Counted from the first letter of the stretch, positions 34,597 through 44,356 are shown. The stretch: DNA of 64,000 bases from Bin52 sp965243345 (GCA_965243345.1 CBDEUR010000003.1:496001-560000), one strand, 5' to 3'. Notes: a model not told the origin generated them from the letters alone. Made by a program: numbers and translations.

Positions 34597-36675
34597 CTAG
34601 TGAACAGGAAGATCCATACCGCCCTCAGAAAGTACTCTGAATAGATGTCTGAGAGCATTTGTGTCCGCCCTTGTTAAGGGCAGCTTCAAACGTTCTACCT
34701 TGTCAAGAGCCGAAGATGCTCGCGGCGATAGCACTCGCCTAGTTCTTGCGAACTCACGTATCTCGGAAATTCTTGGTTGCAGAGCGACGAGGTTTGTTTC
34801 GAAGTCAATTTGTCTGTCCATACGCCCCGTCGTTACATTTTCCTTCTTCTGTCGCTTTTCTTCCTCAAGGTCAATAGTAACGCCATCAAGCTCAGACCCG
34901 ATGGAAATTGGGAGGTTTGCAACCTTCGCCCAACACTCTTGCTGCTTCGCATACTCGGTTACATTTCTAACGTATTCTGGTGTATCCTTGATCGCGCAGG
35001 AAACTTGCCAGGCCACGTTGGGCAGGATTTCCTTGAGTTCAAGTGGCAGTTCCTGACGGCTCCACACAGCCTGTAAATCAATTGCACGACCTCGGTCCGC
35101 TTTTAGATGATTCACTAGCCACGCAATTGCATAAGTTATAATGTTGGCTTTGTAGCCACGATCAGCGCGGTACCAATCCGATCGACCGACCAGACTGTCT
35201 GTCTCGCGAAAGATAATTGCCTTGGCCATAGCTAGACGGAAATACCCCTCATTGAAGCTATCGGGACTCTTTTCCCATGTTTTGCTCACGTCTTCCGCAA
35301 ACTCGAGAAAGCACTTTTGGGCACCCCGACTTACCAGATGGGGTACGCATTCAAATGTTGTGGCATACTTGGCGAGGTCTGTCTTGTTGACAACTTGATT
35401 ATGCGGATACTCTGCGCGGAACCTACGCCGTTGAGCGTCAGTACCATAGGCACATGCGTCCGTATACTGACCACGTGCTCTTTCGTAAAACCACTTGGTG
35501 CCAGCCAGAGCACCGGGCCGCTGGGGGGCCGATAGTCGTCGGGAGATTTTTTCCATCTCGACATGAAATGGGTGACTGGAAAAGAAATCTGCTTCACTGA
35601 TACGATTTTGGGTATTTGCGAATCTTGAAATCTTTGGGATAATCTCTTCGACCTTGTCAGATCCTATGACAGAGAGTTTCATCTGAACGAAAACATCTGA
35701 CAGATCTGCCCTAGATCGGTCCCTTGCATAAAGTACAGAGGCAGTCGTTTGACCGCCGTTGACAATCTGGAGATTGGTAAAGGAGCATATACCCCATGTG
35801 CCGTCTGGCATCCGCTCGATACCGACATTTGATGCAGTAGCGGTTAATCCATTGTTGTATGCAAAGAACATGCTTGGGGATTGCCGCACAGTATCAATAA
35901 TGCCTCTATTCACTTTCGTTCGCGCCTGCAGGAAAACCCTAACGTTCTGTTCCAGCAACCGCGCACCATAGAGACCATATATGTCCGCAAGAAAGGTTCC
36001 AGGAAGAACCACGAGATAAGACTCGTAGCTGGTCCCATGAACGTGTGCCTGCAAGCTGGGCAAGGGTTTTCCATTGATCGAACACACATCGATCTCAATT
36101 GGTTCAGCACTTCCCCGCGACTTCAGAATGTCAACGTAACGCGCGAAGTCTAGAACGTTGTAGGCAACTGGAAGTCCAATCGTCGTGCCGGCTTCCACCA
36201 CTTTCTTGCGAACCGCGAGAACCGCATTCGTTAGCAAAATGACCCTGATCCGTCTTATCCTCTTGCGATTCTGGTGAATCGGGTACGCAGCCTGGAATGC
36301 TGGGCTGGTCTCCTCGAGCTCGCGCACGAAGTCTGGATCGACAGCGTTCTCGCAGAATGAGTCGACCCGTCGAAACAGTGAGTTCATCGCAGCCGCGTTA
36401 AGCGATTGAAGCGTTGCCTCAGTGTTGAAGGCGCACACAGCAAGAAATAACTCCCCACGATCTTTGTCGATCGCGTACCCGTCGATGGTATAGCCTCCTC
36501 GTCCCTCCTTAAGAACAGGTGTGTAGTCTAAGTCAGCTGTGTCACCGTTGTCAGATGCAACTTCGGAAAAGAGCTTGAAAAAGCACATGTGTTGAGGATC
36601 ACCGGTAAACTCAGCATCGAACAGGAGCTCGTCCCTGAAGTGGCGATACGCTTCGTTAAGTCCGTCTTCAAGCAT
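34597..36675 (-). CDS. AIPR family protein
   Basis: The predicted protein has 692 aa. The AIPR (abortive infection phage resistance, PF10592-type) core is seen at residues 245-320: VFLQARTKVNRGIIDTVRQSP as its beginning (shown only in part), FFAYNNGLTATA at 271-282 and LQIVNGGQTTASVL at 302-315, which are the family's hallmark motifs. The N-terminal 240 residues and a C-terminal helical region are less conserved. The biochemical role is unresolved. I chose the ATG at 36675, overlapping the upstream PD-(D/E)XK gene by 8 bp. The gene is AT-rich compared with core genes. It ends the defence operon. Confidence 0.88.
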   Translation of the reverse strand: MLEDGLNEAYRHFRDELLFDAEFTGDPQHMCFFKLFSEVASDNGDTADLDYTPVLKEGRGGYTIDGYAIDKDRGELFLAVCAFNTEATLQSLNAAAMNSLFRRVDSFCENAVDPDFVRELEETSPAFQAAYPIHQNRKRIRRIRVILLTNAVLAVRKKVVEAGTTIGLPVAYNVLDFARYVDILKSRGSAEPIEIDVCSINGKPLPSLQAHVHGTSYESYLVVLPGTFLADIYGLYGARLLEQNVRVFLQARTKVNRGIIDTVRQSPSMFFAYNNGLTATASNVGIERMPDGTWGICSFTNLQIVNGGQTTASVLYARDRSRADLSDVFVQMKLSVIGSDKVEEIIPKISRFANTQNRISEADFFSSHPFHVEMEKISRRLSAPQRPGALAGTKWFYERARGQYTDACAYGTDAQRRRFRAEYPHNQVVNKTDLAKYATTFECVPHLVSRGAQKCFLEFAEDVSKTWEKSPDSFNEGYFRLAMAKAIIFRETDSLVGRSDWYRADRGYKANIITYAIAWLVNHLKADRGRAIDLQAVWSRQELPLELKEILPNVAWQVSCAIKDTPEYVRNVTEYAKQQECWAKVANLPISIGSELDGVTIDLEEEKRQKKENVTTGRMDRQIDFETNLVALQPRISEIREFARTRRVLSPRASSALDKVERLKLPLTRADTNALRHLFRVLSEGGMDLPVH

Positions 36676-37663
36676 TTGAGAACCATTCCATTGCAGCTTT
36701 CTCATCAATCTCGAACTCCGAGCAGGCCTGAACAGCAATCCGGTACCGTACTCTGTGGATGCCGCTACTGAGCATGCTGGGAGTTATCCGAGGAAATCGG
36801 TCACGGACATCGTAGAGCGTACGTCCATTTAGTAGCCAATACGGGCGCCCGTACTCCTCACGCCTCTGGTAACCCACCTCCACCAGCGCGGTCTGAAAGA
36901 GATCAGCGGCTGCAGGGTCACCGGTTGCCATTGGTACCGCTAGGGAAGAGACCAGCCCGTTAAGCGACACAGCCCCGCCTGCCTCATCAGCGGGAACATC
37001 CAGGGTCTGATGGCAAATCAGGATGCGACCGGAAGCCGTATCCAGTTGTTCCTCGGAGCTAACAGATAGGTATCTGTCCGAAGTGCTAAGCTGTGTCTTC
37101 ACTTCAATCATGCTGCGGGCCAGCAGGAAGTCCTGTTCGTCTCCATAGGGTCCTCGCCAGGACTGCACGGCGTCGAAAACGCTCATGCGCGGCAGGAGCA
37201 GATCCCGGAGAACCAAGAGCTCGCCGACCAAACCGAGAACCTGTGATGTCGTCAACAGCTCATTGCGGGCTCTTGCCAGAAGGTTTTGCCAGCGCCACAA
37301 GCGGTTGAGCGTGATTGCGAGCCCCGCTTCTCCGTCACTCCCGGAGAGACCTGCCGTCGACCTCATGAGATCGAAGCATAGAGCCCGAAAGATGTCGAAT
37401 TGCTCGGAGTCCGATAGGGTCAGGACAAGTCTGCAGCCCGCATCTCCGAAGGCGAGCGTGGTGACCACGATGCCCGCGGGCTTCGGGACTGAGGATGAGC
37501 GGGGCACCGGGGCGCAGGAATCAAAGCAAAAGACGTAGCGTCCCAAGACATCCCGGCCAAACCAGTAGTCCAGGACATGTTCCACGTCTGCACGACGCAC
37601 ATTGAGCGACTCTTGGTGTCTTGGAACTTCAATATCGTGCCAGGGATCACCGGTGCCTGTCAT
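36668..37663 (-). CDS. PD-(D/E)XK motif protein (DUF4420)
   Basis: The predicted protein has 331 aa. The nuclease core is GLVGELLVL (residues 144-152, Glu ligand), GPYGDEQDF (171-179, Asp ligand) and SMIEVKTQL (184-192, the E-x-K part), in the right order for a PD-(D/E)XK fold. This is the DUF4420 family, repeatedly found beside Z1 and MORC-like ATPase genes. It is the likely DNA-cutting subunit. The ATG at 37663 overlaps the Z1 gene by 17 bp. A second in-frame ATG at 37687 is possible. Confidence 0.85.
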   Translation of the reverse strand: MTGTGDPWHDIEVPRHQESLNVRRADVEHVLDYWFGRDVLGRYVFCFDSCAPVPRSSSVPKPAGIVVTTLAFGDAGCRLVLTLSDSEQFDIFRALCFDLMRSTAGLSGSDGEAGLAITLNRLWRWQNLLARARNELLTTSQVLGLVGELLVLRDLLLPRMSVFDAVQSWRGPYGDEQDFLLARSMIEVKTQLSTSDRYLSVSSEEQLDTASGRILICHQTLDVPADEAGGAVSLNGLVSSLAVPMATGDPAAADLFQTALVEVGYQRREEYGRPYWLLNGRTLYDVRDRFPRITPSMLSSGIHRVRYRIAVQACSEFEIDEKAAMEWFSNA

Positions 37664-40316
37664 CTGCTTGCATCTTCTCTTCGTCATCGTCTGGTTCGAG
37701 CGCAAGCTCGAGCTGCTTGCGGTATACAGCATTGATCTGGTAGGAGCGGGCTTCTGGCACTATTCGGGTTTCCGGAAGGCAAAAGCTGAGTGAAACTACT
37801 GGTCCCACGAACTTGCGACGTTTATCAGATCCGGTTTGACCAATCACATGTATGAGTAACAATGGCTTTACTCTGTTCCTGCAAAACGCTCTATCGCCCC
37901 CGCTACCCGAGCTTTTGATGATTTCATCTATCTCACGCTTGCTCAGGAGCAGTCTTGCATCATGCGGATCAGCGATGCGGTTAGAATCCCGAGTGGCGCG
38001 CCAGACTTCCGTGTCAGTGAAGTCCCCTTTCTCGCGCGATCGAAGAGAAATGCTTAGGCCGAACAATTGATGAACATTTTTCCTATCCCTGCGATGCGGC
38101 AGGACAACATCCCACTTCTGAAGTTCTGAATGCACGCGGTCCCCTACGTAATCCCGAAATAATGACCGACCAGCTGTTATGGGACCAAGATCTCGGTGGT
38201 GTGGTGGAAAGCGAAACTCGTCCAATAGACGTAGAACTTCCGTTCCATCAACATCCGACCAGTGTTTTCCGGTACCGTTTCCGATATCCTGAGAAACACC
38301 TAACCGATCAAGGAACTCTCCAGTCTTACAAATATTGATTTTGTTGACTTCGTTGTCGTTAAAGAGCACATGCCCCTCTATGTGTCTGCCCGAGTAGTTT
38401 TGAGCTAGCGTGATGCTCGTAGCAGTTCGCATCTTGTTAGGAGCTGTAATGCGAAGTGCTGTCGGGCTCTGGCGTACCTTTAGCCCGAAGTCCTCCGGTG
38501 TCTGGTAGAGCAATCCCATCCTCTTCACCTCGTCCCGAAGCTCCTCGATTGCGTCCTCGACGTATTCGTAGTGTAAAAGGGAGCTCTCCGGAAGGTACAA
38601 ACGGCAGATGTCTTCGTACTCAGGTCGATAACCGAACCATCGCGCCATTTGCATTAGAGTGTCTGACGCAGCGGTGTTGCGCAAAATATAAGACACTGTC
38701 AGGCCTTCCAGGGTAAGGCCTCGCGACAGGGCTAGGCCGCCAATGGCGATAACTTGGAGCCCACTATTCTTGTGCCGTGAATAGTCGAGGGTGCCGCCAC
38801 GCATGTTCACCGTCTTCACCGAAATCGAGTTCGCGGCTTCACCAAGTACCTTCAAAACCCGAACAATGTCGTAGCCGGTGTCATGGAATTCCTGACGGAA
38901 GCTTTTGGATAACTGCATAATGTTCTTGTCTGATATTCGAGACAGCGGCAGACCAGCATTAACGGCCAAGGAATCCTGTAGCTCCATCAGATAGGAGTAT
39001 ACAAAACCGTGAATCCTTTCTTGAACATCATTAAACCGACTGACGTTAATCATCATTGAACAATGCTTGTGGCCTTGATTCCGCAGAATTCGAATGGCTC
39101 TTGTTAGAAGAAAGACCCTAATTGCTTCCTTCATCGATGGGGGTAGTAAAGGAAGGTCGTGATCGCGCTTGTGCTTGAGAGGAAGGATGTCCCCATAATC
39201 GTCAACAATTCGCACCATTGTTGTTCTGAGGTCGCCTTCGGCTTCGAACACGCGCGATGCACCAACGTAGTTTGATGGGGGATCAAGTGCCTTGATGAAG
39301 TGCCGAGGGAAAAGGTCATCCTGCAACATCTCGTCTTCTGTGTCTGGGTCAATGAAGATGTTTGCAAATGGGGTTGCTGTGTATCCGATATAGGATGAGC
39401 GTCGGAAGAGGTGCAAAATTTCTCGGATCGCTCTGTTTATTGCTGTTACCCTATTAGGACTGGCTGAGGTATTGATCGAGGCGTTGTCCGCCTCATCGTC
39501 AATCAGAAGAAGCGGCTCAGTGATAAGCCCTCCTCGGTTCTGATCCTTCAACCAGTCCCTGAGGTGCTCGAGTGTTGACCGGTTCTTTTTCGTGACGAAT
39601 ATGATTGGCTCCTTGAGCGCGGAAAGTGATACACCATAAGTGGAAGCGGCGGTCTTAGAAAAGTCGTTGTCTCGCGATGTTCCGTAGGCAGGGGACCTTC
39701 CGCTACCAAAACTGGTAATCGGTAGGTCTTGCTGAACTGTCGGACCAAATACCGAGGCTTTTCCAATGAAGGTCTCGTCAAGTCTCTCCTGTGTTTGAGC
39801 ACGTAAGGAATTCGTAATTCCTGCAAGCAAGATGACGACCTTGTAGCCAGCATCGGCTGCCTTGCAGATCAGAGCGGCATAGTTTGTGGTCTTACCCGAT
39901 TGGACGTGTCCCATCACCATTCCGCGCCGCGCCCAAGCTCCCTGGTCTGTAGGATCACCGCAATAGTCAAGAACCTCATCAGTCACATTGTCTAGAACAG
40001 ACACTACATAGGGAGGAAGTTCACTTGTTGAGATGTAAAACTTGTTCAGTCGATTCCAGTAAAAGAAGTCAATGGAACCTCGTCTCTTGTTAAGCCAAGG
40101 TCGGTATTCACTGCGTACCGACGCCCCACTGGTCTGGGTTGTGGTGAATACGCCCTCAAGGTGCCGAATGATGTTTCGCTGTTGATCAGCGTTCAGAGAA
40201 AACGGTCCGTTGGATACCTCACGTTGTATAGTTCCTGTTGGCAAAGGTTGACCGCTTTGTAGCTGCTCGTACAGCTTGTGGCGAAAGTATGCCAGTTCAG
40301 CGTCAAGGCTGGGCAT
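37647..40316 (-). CDS. Z1 domain-containing superfamily-2 ATPase/helicase-like protein
   Basis: The predicted protein has 889 aa. Helicase motifs in order: Walker A GHVQSGKTT (136-144), Walker B LLLIDDEADN (269-278), YTATPFAN (312-319, motif III-like), and the Z1 family pair ALSRGLTLEGL (529-539) and QMARWFGYR (556-564) with the arginine finger. The Z1 domain lies between them and follows. The protein should couple ATP hydrolysis to DNA translocation or remodelling within the restriction complex. The ATG at 40316 lies inside the end of the MORC-like gene (14-bp overlap). Confidence 0.92.
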   Translation of the reverse strand: MPSLDAELAYFRHKLYEQLQSGQPLPTGTIQREVSNGPFSLNADQQRNIIRHLEGVFTTTQTSGASVRSEYRPWLNKRRGSIDFFYWNRLNKFYISTSELPPYVVSVLDNVTDEVLDYCGDPTDQGAWARRGMVMGHVQSGKTTNYAALICKAADAGYKVVILLAGITNSLRAQTQERLDETFIGKASVFGPTVQQDLPITSFGSGRSPAYGTSRDNDFSKTAASTYGVSLSALKEPIIFVTKKNRSTLEHLRDWLKDQNRGGLITEPLLLIDDEADNASINTSASPNRVTAINRAIREILHLFRRSSYIGYTATPFANIFIDPDTEDEMLQDDLFPRHFIKALDPPSNYVGASRVFEAEGDLRTTMVRIVDDYGDILPLKHKRDHDLPLLPPSMKEAIRVFLLTRAIRILRNQGHKHCSMMINVSRFNDVQERIHGFVYSYLMELQDSLAVNAGLPLSRISDKNIMQLSKSFRQEFHDTGYDIVRVLKVLGEAANSISVKTVNMRGGTLDYSRHKNSGLQVIAIGGLALSRGLTLEGLTVSYILRNTAASDTLMQMARWFGYRPEYEDICRLYLPESSLLHYEYVEDAIEELRDEVKRMGLLYQTPEDFGLKVRQSPTALRITAPNKMRTATSITLAQNYSGRHIEGHVLFNDNEVNKINICKTGEFLDRLGVSQDIGNGTGKHWSDVDGTEVLRLLDEFRFPPHHRDLGPITAGRSLFRDYVGDRVHSELQKWDVVLPHRRDRKNVHQLFGLSISLRSREKGDFTDTEVWRATRDSNRIADPHDARLLLSKREIDEIIKSSGSGGDRAFCRNRVKPLLLIHVIGQTGSDKRRKFVGPVVSLSFCLPETRIVPEARSYQINAVYRKQLELALEPDDDEEKMQADDRHR

Positions 40317-41784
40317 GAAACCAACCTTTTTTCTTGAGGTACTCTTCGACGGGCAACCAGTTTGAGCAAAACGGTTCTGTGCGCCGCAGCCTTTCTTCAA
40401 GGCGTTTGAAGTCGCCATCTGCTTCGGCGAGAACCACAGGAACGGCGTTCTCCAGGAAGTCCCTAAACCCTTCGGCTCGGGCCTCGACCTGATGGATCTG
40501 GTCCAAGCGGTTGGCTGCGTCGTTGGCAAAGGCTTCTATTGGAAAACCCTGTTCGATAGCCAACAATGCAGCCATTGCAGTTGCCTGTGCGTCATGTGTG
40601 CCTGAGTCTAGGAAGGTAGCTATCAATGGGTGGCCTCGATTTATGTGATAGTGGATTTCACCATTGCGTGCGTAACGGTCCCACACTGCGATCTTGGTGC
40701 CGGTGGAAACTCGCCCACCTTTGGACCTGTTGACCCTTGAAGATCGCTTTCTTAGCCCGCTGACTATCTGGCGTAACCGTGCCCGCAACACGGCGGGTAG
40801 CTGCGCATCCGATTTATCAACTGTGATTTTCCATAGATCGTCTAGTGAATTTGGAATATCCACGCTAATCCGTACGAGTTGCGCCAATTCACCGAATTTG
40901 ACGAGCCGAAACCACGTGCCTCTGATGATCAGGCGGTGGTTACGGTAAACGTAAAATCCTTGGTTTTTAAGAAGGCCCTCGGCGCCCGCCAAGCTTTCAT
41001 GATCTGCTGATGGTAGTTTGGAAAAGTGTGGCAAAATGTACGGCCGAATTGTAACTTTTTGACCGTCAACGGAGAGAATTTCTGGAGGTAACGTCTGCGT
41101 GGCATTGTGGTGTGAGTAAAATGGATCATGAGGCTGGATAGATTGCCTGTTGAGAAACATGGAAAGTTTTTTACCTCGAACTTCACCAGACAGATATCGG
41201 TGGAATGTCAGCGCTAGACGGCTCTTTGTGTGCGCCACCAGCGCGTTGAATTCCGTCTCGGTCATCGTGCCGTTCTCGGATAGGCGGTCACAGTCCTGCC
41301 AAACGACCTCTGTCCCGCTCGTCCTCTCGTCGTGTTGGGGTGTGGCTAGGCGTGCTACTTCGATCTGCGTCAGTACGCCCATTTGCCAGTTATCCAAGGT
41401 GTTGAGGTCCCAGACGGCTCCGCTGGTGTGTCCGTCCTTGGTAGAAATAACGGTCAGCCGAGTACACTGGGAGAAGGAAGCTGACTTCATGCCCCAGCCA
41501 AAGCGACCGAGGTCATCAGGTGAGCGCTGCTCGCGGGGGTTCTGACTTGCAGGGCGCATGGCGATACGCAGTTCTTCTGCTGTCATGCCGTGGCCATCGT
41601 CAGCTACCCTCACCTCGGGTGAGCCACCGTTGAAGAAACAGGACAACTCAACCTTGTGCGCTCGGGCTTTCAGACTGTTATCGATGAGATCCGCTAATGC
41701 TCCGGCGAGGTCGTAGTTCCCGAAGCTCCGCGCGGACGTCATGAGCGAGCGCGCATCCGGCGGATTGTTGACATAACGTACCAT
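40303..41784 (-). CDS. MORC/MutL-like GHKL ATPase
   Basis: The predicted protein has 493 aa. The GHKL ATP-binding motifs are complete: ADLIDNS (31-37, N-box), DDGHGM (62-67, G1) and GRFGWGMKSAS (93-103, G2), the pattern of the HATPase_c_3/MORC-type group rather than sensor kinases. A transducer-like middle part follows (about 220-360), then a helical C-terminus. MORC ATPases dimerise on ATP and clamp or loop DNA. The ATG at 41784 was preferred to a TTG at 41817. 167 bp separate it from the methyltransferase stop. Confidence 0.9.
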   Translation of the reverse strand: MVRYVNNPPDARSLMTSARSFGNYDLAGALADLIDNSLKARAHKVELSCFFNGGSPEVRVADDGHGMTAEELRIAMRPASQNPREQRSPDDLGRFGWGMKSASFSQCTRLTVISTKDGHTSGAVWDLNTLDNWQMGVLTQIEVARLATPQHDERTSGTEVVWQDCDRLSENGTMTETEFNALVAHTKSRLALTFHRYLSGEVRGKKLSMFLNRQSIQPHDPFYSHHNATQTLPPEILSVDGQKVTIRPYILPHFSKLPSADHESLAGAEGLLKNQGFYVYRNHRLIIRGTWFRLVKFGELAQLVRISVDIPNSLDDLWKITVDKSDAQLPAVLRARLRQIVSGLRKRSSRVNRSKGGRVSTGTKIAVWDRYARNGEIHYHINRGHPLIATFLDSGTHDAQATAMAALLAIEQGFPIEAFANDAANRLDQIHQVEARAEGFRDFLENAVPVVLAEADGDFKRLEERLRRTEPFCSNWLPVEEYLKKKGWFHAQP

Positions 41785-41951
41785 TAGGTGCCCCAAGCCC
41801 TCGTTGTTCCAGAACAAACCGCTGCGGGTGGCCCGAACGCTTGGGAGTCAGAGCAGCGTACCATCCATCCCGAGAGTGCGCTCATGAGTTCACCACCAAT
41901 ACCCATCTTGGCACAACAAGCAATATGGTTCGAAGAAATTTAGGTCCTGTC

Positions 41952-43583
41952 TCAAGTTGCGTCTTCACCAGCATGCTCGTCGATTGATGGCGCCTTGGCA
42001 GGCTCTCCGTTGAGAACGTGCGATAGGAGGAGAGCAATCCTCCGCGCCAGATAGGGAGGCACGGCGTTTCCGACCTGCACATACTGCTGTGTACGGTTGC
42101 CAAGGAACACGTAGTCATCCGGAAAGGTCTGCAACCTAGCAGCTTCACGAACCGTCAGGCTACGGCATTGCACAGGGTCGTGGTGGATATAGTAGTGCCC
42201 GTCCTTGGAGATGTGACTGGTCACGGTGGTCGACGGCTCATGAGGGAGTTGGACTCGGAACCTGTCCGCGAAGACGCCGGAATTCCAGTTGCGATGTTGT
42301 GGTCGAAGCGCAATCGGGAAGCGATCCGCCTTGGGACTCGAGCCCTCAACACGTCCAAAAACCGAAGCAAAGAGATAGCGAGAAAGATCGGACTCCATAT
42401 GACTGCGCGTCTCGTGCTGCGCGAGTGCGCGTAGCTCTCGCTTCTCTAACCAGCGCCGCAATTCGTCATTTGAACTTCCGTAGTCCGAGGGAAGTGTGCT
42501 AGACGCTCTCTTGGTCGGCATTCGTTCTCTAATATCTTCTGCCACTCGACTGAACTCAGAGCAAAACCTGTCGTGCCCGATCTTCCGATGGAGTTCGGCA
42601 AGACGTCTTGCGGCGCTATAGACGGCTAGTTTCCAATAGTCGGAACTGTCCTTGGCACGGCTGAGTCCACTGCGCAGTGCCGGGAGATTTCCAATAGCGT
42701 CGACGAGCGACCGTCTGCCTTCCGGTACACTAACGCTCGCTTTGGCAGCCTGTGACGACACGTCGGCCCGAAGGCCGATGATGAACACACGATGTCGTTT
42801 TTGGGGAACCCCGAATGCGTCCGCACGAACCACGAAGTCTGACGGCGTTCGCGGTGTGCTCAAGTAGCATCGACCATCCTTCACTGTAATGGCGCGTAAC
42901 TCGTAAAGGGAACTGCGACCCGTTCCGAGTGACGAAAGATCCTCCATCAGCAATTCGAACACCAAGCGGCTTTCAATCGTGGACGACAGCATGCCTTTCA
43001 CGTTCTCCATAACGAACGCGGCAGGTCGCAGATTGTCCAGGACACGAATGTACTCGCGAAATAGATAGTGTCGTGCGTCTTCCTCGGGAACGTAACCCTG
43101 CTTGCTTCTGGATCGGGCCCTCCCGGCTAGGGAGTAGGCTTGGCAGGGAGGGCCTCCGATGAGGACCGTGTCTTCGAACCTTCGCTTCACTTTCTCGATC
43201 GCAGCATCCAGCTTCGTCTTGGCCTCACGGTTGCCGAGCTCAAGGCATTGTGCCTCGTCGATCGCCACGCGCCACGAAGCGTCATCCACCTCTGCCCATT
43301 CGGGTTGAGCGGTTCTTCCGGCGTGAAACTCGATGAATTTCCCAGGCAGCCTACCTTCACGCCGTCGCACTTCACGAAGAAACGCTCTCAGGGTGAGAGT
43401 GTTATGGGCCGACGTCTCGTTTTCTACAGAGATGCCGATCTGGTAAGGTATGTGACCACCCTCGTCGAGGGAGGCAAATCCTTCGCCGAGACCTCCGGGT
43501 CCCGCGAAGAGGTCGACTACACCAAACGTCGAAGGCAATTCGAACTCCTGCCAGACTTCCTGACCCAAGCACGTATCAGGCAA
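41952..43583 (-). CDS. DNA (cytosine-5-)-methyltransferase
   Basis: The predicted protein has 543 aa. All C5-methylase landmarks are present: motif I DLFAGPGGL (24-32), motif IV GGPPCQAYS with the catalytic Cys at 147, motif VI ENVKG (193-197), motif VIII FGVPQKRHR, and motif X QVGNAVPP. A variable region of about 150 residues precedes motif IX and would read the target sequence. The start is TTG, the only start codon between the conserved part and an in-frame stop. It lies 23 bp from the divergent vsr start. It should protect host DNA from the companion nuclease. Confidence 0.93.
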   Translation of the reverse strand: MPDTCLGQEVWQEFELPSTFGVVDLFAGPGGLGEGFASLDEGGHIPYQIGISVENETSAHNTLTLRAFLREVRRREGRLPGKFIEFHAGRTAQPEWAEVDDASWRVAIDEAQCLELGNREAKTKLDAAIEKVKRRFEDTVLIGGPPCQAYSLAGRARSRSKQGYVPEEDARHYLFREYIRVLDNLRPAAFVMENVKGMLSSTIESRLVFELLMEDLSSLGTGRSSLYELRAITVKDGRCYLSTPRTPSDFVVRADAFGVPQKRHRVFIIGLRADVSSQAAKASVSVPEGRRSLVDAIGNLPALRSGLSRAKDSSDYWKLAVYSAARRLAELHRKIGHDRFCSEFSRVAEDIRERMPTKRASSTLPSDYGSSNDELRRWLEKRELRALAQHETRSHMESDLSRYLFASVFGRVEGSSPKADRFPIALRPQHRNWNSGVFADRFRVQLPHEPSTTVTSHISKDGHYYIHHDPVQCRSLTVREAARLQTFPDDYVFLGNRTQQYVQVGNAVPPYLARRIALLLSHVLNGEPAKAPSIDEHAGEDAT

Positions 43584-43606
43584 GACGTTGGGAGTCTAGG
43601 AGGATC

Positions 43607-44062
43607 ATGGTGGACATCGTGGATCAGAAAACCCGCTCGAGAATGATGGCGGGGATCCGGGGGAAGGACACCAAGCCGGAGATGATCCTGCGCAAGGCCT
43701 TGCATGCCCGAGGTCTTCGGTACCGCCTCCACGCTCGCCACGTGCCCGGTCGTCCAGATGTCGTGTTCCCGAAGTACGGCGCTGTAATTTTCGTACATGG
43801 TTGCTTCTGGCACCGCCACAAGGGCTGCCGATACGCCACAACGCCAGCCACCCGTCCCGATTTCTGGAAAAGGAAGTTCGCCGCAAACGTCAAGCGTGAC
43901 CAAGAGGTGCGAAGCGTTCTGGCGTCAACCGGTTGGAGGGTGGGTACCGTGTGGGAGTGCGCGCTTCGCAAGCCTGAGCTCGTCCCGGAGGCAGTTCGGT
44001 CCATTGTGTGCTGGCTGAACTCGGACGAAGCGCTTCTCGAATTGGGCGCAGTCCAAGAGTAG
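43607..44062 (+). CDS. vsr: very short patch repair endonuclease (Vsr)
   Basis: The 151-aa protein is a full-length Vsr. It has the KTRSRMMAGIRGKDTKPE start, the catalytic DVVF with Asp51, and FVHGCFWHRHKGC (62-74) with zinc and active-site ligands. Vsr nicks at T:G mismatches that arise when 5-methylcytosine deaminates, opposing mutation at the methylase site. It should therefore recognise the same sequence as the adjacent methyltransferase. It is transcribed divergently with a strong AGGAGG ribosome site. Confidence 0.93.
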   Translation: MVDIVDQKTRSRMMAGIRGKDTKPEMILRKALHARGLRYRLHARHVPGRPDVVFPKYGAVIFVHGCFWHRHKGCRYATTPATRPDFWKRKFAANVKRDQEVRSVLASTGWRVGTVWECALRKPELVPEAVRSIVCWLNSDEALLELGAVQE

Positions 44063-44356
44063 CGAACGAAAGAGAACGGATGCCCACCTGACGGGATAGA
44101 CCCGAATTCAGGAGCCGTGCCGAGGATCCCCTGATGCCCAGTCCACATATGCCAGCGTGCGTTTCGCTGCAACCAAGGTATCGATATCAAGGACTGATTA
44201 TGGGCAGCGGCTTGGACATGGCTCGCCGTCGCCGATACCGTAGGTAGCTTCAGACCGGGCCGATTTCAACGTTCATTCCGAGCAAGGCGAGAAGTGCTGC
44301 TTGTGCCCGGTGATGGGAAAGATCGCCTCGGGGCACATGCCGCCGTGCAGGTGCGG
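44063..44356. other. intergenic stretch at the island's right edge
   Basis: GC content returns to the core level along this stretch. I see no gene, tRNA or integrase scar that would explain the insertion of the island. Confidence 0.4.

Noticed and set aside
34597..44062. Considered BREX, DISARM or Dnd for the defence island
   Set aside because: No PglZ, PglX, DrmA/DrmB or Dnd genes are present. The set matches the MORC-Z1-DUF4420-AIPR type instead.
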